A stretch of 64,000 nt of DNA from Blautia sp. AF19-10LB (GTDB taxonomy: Bacteria > Bacillota > Clostridia > Lachnospirales > Lachnospiraceae): NCBI RefSeq assembly GCF_003461245.1, contig NZ_QTWS01000003.1:1-64000 (forward strand), written 5' to 3'. The notes under the pieces were generated by a model. That model was not told the origin of the DNA. It was given only the letters and a program-made list of their open reading frames with translations, and made no database searches. This document shows positions 62,308-64,000 of this stretch, in pieces. Position 1 is the first letter of the stretch, and each line of letters begins with the position of its first letter. A program made the position numbers and the translations under genes.

Positions 62308-63504
62308 TTACTCCTTCTCCAGAAGTTTCTTATACGACATATCCATGCCGAATGCGCCAAACGGGGCGGTGATGATGATGGCCATGACTGCTACGGAGAG
62401 GATGATCTTGCCGCAGCCAAGGCCTGCTGCCAGGGGGACGGAGCCAATGGCGGCCTGGACGGTTGCTTTTGGCAGATAGGCGAGTACGCAGAAAAGTCTT
62501 TCTTTCGCATTGAGGTTTGTTTTTACCATGCATAGAAAGACTCCGCAGGCACGAAAAATAAGTGCGACCAGGATCATAAAGATTGCCGCAGCTCCGGCCT
62601 CCAGGGTGTATCGGATATCCACCGCCGCACCGACAAGAACAAACAAAATGACTTCTGCTGCAAGCCAGAGTTTGCCAAATTTCTCGGATAAACGTTTTGA
62701 GACAAAAGCAGTGCTTTTCATCTTGAGGACGCAGGCCATGCTGACAACTGCAAGAAGTCCGGATATGGCAATCTTTCCTTCCAGCCAGCCTTCGATCGCG
62801 ATCAGCAGGAAGGAAACGCCCAGTACAATGATGACCTTCATGCTGTTTCTGACATAATGTTTTTTGGCGTATGCTGTCTCAAAAAACAGATAGAGAAGAT
62901 ATCCGACAACCGCTCCCAGTGCAACTCCAAGTACGATTGATACCGGGATATTGAGGAAGGATTTTACATCTGCCTTATCTCCCTGCGCCATTCCAAGGAA
63001 TGTTGTGAACAGCACGATCACAAAAATATCATCACAGGATGCACCCGCCAGAATCATCTGCGGGATTGCTTTGCCTGTACCATATTTTGTTTCTATCAGT
63101 TTTACCATGCGTGGGACCACCACCGCCGGCGATACTGCTCCGAGGACGGCTCCCATGACTGCCGCATCCACTCTTGAGATTCCCAGGATCGCAGGCGCGC
63201 ACAGAATATAACCAAGGATCTCAAACGATGCCGGCACAAAAGACATCATAACGGCGGGGCGGCCTACTTTCTTAAGGTCTTCCAGATTCAGCGACAGTCC
63301 GGCTTTGAGAAGAATGATGATAAGTGCCATCTTTCGCAGATCTGCTGAGATTGACAGTATCGATGGATCCAGCAGGTCAAGCACATACGGTCCGAGAACG
63401 ATTCCCGTAACCAGCATGCCAATGATCCGTGGCAGTTTCAGATATCCGCAGATGGCCCCCATTGCAAGGCCAACCAGAAAAATAAGTGACAATGATGTTA
63501 ACAT
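62308..63504 (-). CDS. cation/proton antiporter (CPA family) under a fluoride riboswitch
   Basis: 398 residues, about twelve helices: LPRIIGMLVTGIVLGPYVLDLL, ILLKAGLSLNLEDLKK, AAVMGAVLGAVSPAVVVPRM, LAGASCDDIFVIVLFTTF with the conserved DD pair used for ion exchange, and FVLVGAAVDIRYTLEAG. The family swaps Na+ or K+ for protons. AAAGGAGG precedes the ATG at 63504. The upstream leader carries a fluoride-riboswitch-like aptamer, so it is likely induced by fluoride and helps the cell cope with the acid or ion load. Confidence 0.85.
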   Translation of the reverse strand: MLTSLSLIFLVGLAMGAICGYLKLPRIIGMLVTGIVLGPYVLDLLDPSILSISADLRKMALIIILLKAGLSLNLEDLKKVGRPAVMMSFVPASFEILGYILCAPAILGISRVDAAVMGAVLGAVSPAVVVPRMVKLIETKYGTGKAIPQMILAGASCDDIFVIVLFTTFLGMAQGDKADVKSFLNIPVSIVLGVALGAVVGYLLYLFFETAYAKKHYVRNSMKVIIVLGVSFLLIAIEGWLEGKIAISGLLAVVSMACVLKMKSTAFVSKRLSEKFGKLWLAAEVILFVLVGAAVDIRYTLEAGAAAIFMILVALIFRACGVFLCMVKTNLNAKERLFCVLAYLPKATVQAAIGSVPLAAGLGCGKIILSVAVMAIIITAPFGAFGMDMSYKKLLEKE

Positions 63505-63554
63505 AAAAAATTTCCTCCTTTTCTTTCCCTCAGACGCAATCAGCAGTACAACGC

Positions 63555-63650
63555 AAAAAGAGCTGACAACTTCTGCGACTGAATAATCGTAGAAGTCATC
63601 AGCTCTGAATAAGCAGTTTAGGTTTCCCATGGGAGAACTTCATTCCCAAT
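63555..63650 (-). promoter_or_regulatory. fluoride (crcB-type) riboswitch with terminator
   Basis: On the minus strand: GGGAATGAAGTTCTCCC (first stem with ATG-x-x-GTTC), then AAACC and CTGCTTATTC, ending GAGCTGATGACTTCTAC, which resembles the class-defining 3' motif CTGATG-x-C-x-CCTAC. The same 3' strand is the left arm of a strong terminator (63555-63606, AGAGCTGATGACTTCT pairing with AGAAGTTGTCAGCTCT, then TTTT). Fluoride binding would keep that strand in the aptamer and allow transcription. Confidence 0.75.
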
Positions 63651-63658
63651 TCGGGTAA

Positions 63659-63687
63659 ATCATACTATTTTCGTAAAAGAAAGTCAA
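63659..63687 (-). promoter_or_regulatory. promoter of the antiporter transcript
   Basis: Minus strand TTGACT (63687-63682), 17 nt, TATGAT (63664-63659), directly before the aptamer. Confidence 0.75.
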
Positions 63688-63698
63688 GAATTTTTATT

Positions 63699-64000
63699 TT
63701 AGCACTGTCCTCTTTTTCCATTCTTAAGATCCTCTACAATCTCATTATAGCGTTTTTTATTTAAACGATAGAAGAACAGTACAATCGCGGTCACAATCCA
63801 GAGAATTCCGGGGATTGTTGAAAATGAGTGTTTCATGATACTGATGACAGCAGAATTCTGCGTCTGATTCGCAACATAACCATATTTACCAAGAAGCATT
63901 GCAAGCATCGCAGTTCCGATTGCCATTCCGATCTTATTTCCCAGTGAGACAAATGCATACTGGAATCCATCGTTCCGAAGACCCGTTTTCCATTCTCCAT
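63699..64000 (-). CDS. GPH-family sugar:cation symporter, C-terminal part
   Basis: The frame runs in from the right edge: YGEWKTGLRNDGFQYAFVSL(G), NKIGMAIGTAMLAMLLGKYGYV, then a last transmembrane helix IPGILWIVTAIVLFFYRLNK and a charged tail. The E-W-K-T-G motif and layout are typical of glycoside-pentoside-hexuronide symporters (MelB relatives). An internal ATG at 63926 is not the start. The sugar is unknown because the rest lies outside. Confidence 0.88.
   Translation of the reverse strand, partial: GEWKTGLRNDGFQYAFVSLGNKIGMAIGTAMLAMLLGKYGYVANQTQNSAVISIMKHSFSTIPGILWIVTAIVLFFYRLNKKRYNEIVEDLKNGKRGQC

Noticed and set aside
1..64000. CRISPR arrays, rRNA or tRNA genes
   Set aside because: No regularly spaced repeats and no recognisable rRNA or tRNA were seen by eye; a covariance search was not possible.

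Overview
The window looks like chromosome of an anaerobic, low-to-mid GC Firmicute of the Lachnospiraceae, possibly an acetogen such as Blautia. The left edge carries a MetV/RnfC fusion of the kind found in acetogen methylene-THF reductase complexes, and the right half carries a glycyl-radical enzyme pair, nucleoside salvage genes and riboswitches typical of gut clostridia. The genus is an inference.

Left flank (1-7135): MetV-RnfC fusion, an XRE/zinc-ribbon regulator, a broken NB-ARC/TPR-type regulator, an MFS exporter with a small coupled protein and a divergent AraC regulator, and a truncated IS1380-type transposase.

Mobile element (7136-34941, 27.8 kb): bounded by perfect 22-bp direct repeats. 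It has three tandem large serine recombinases, TnpV, a MOB relaxase with MobC and an overlapping membrane coiled-coil gene, a hairpin-rich candidate oriT, a ParM-like actin with a small partner, and a primase/SF3 helicase. No type IV secretion genes are visible, so it reads as an integrative mobilizable element. Its AT-rich cargo is defence: a three-gene ABC three-component (ABC-3C) type system, a restriction-modification operon (XRE controller, two m5C methyltransferases, a 1080-residue nuclease-methyltransferase), and an OLD-nuclease plus UvrD-helicase pair resembling Gabija.

Right flank (34942-64000): subtilisin-like protease with a stub of a paralogue; ZIP transporter; a manganese (yybP-ykoY) riboswitch and mntP; remnants of a trehalose locus; SGNH hydrolase; AEC and MATE transporters; TrmH-type methyltransferase; AAA-ATPase/PD-(D/E)XK protein; decayed serine hydrolase and amino acid permease; a MATE-MarR operon with a double palindromic operator; an ECF sigma/anti-sigma pair; esterase and YbaK genes that seem joined by a deletion; a nucleoside catabolism block (cdd, deoC, deoD, yjjW, yjjI) next to a BMP-type nucleoside ABC importer; a response-regulator fragment; a cation/proton antiporter behind a fluoride riboswitch; and the end of a GPH-family sugar symporter.

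Most genes from 40.8 kb onward run on the minus strand in short operons. The nucleoside importer and the deo-type enzymes form a coherent uptake-and-degradation module. The region is marked by several decayed genes (2.2-3.4, 6.1, 36.9, 39.3-40.0, 45.98-47.6, 52.2, 61.9 kb). I recognised no tRNA, rRNA or CRISPR array.
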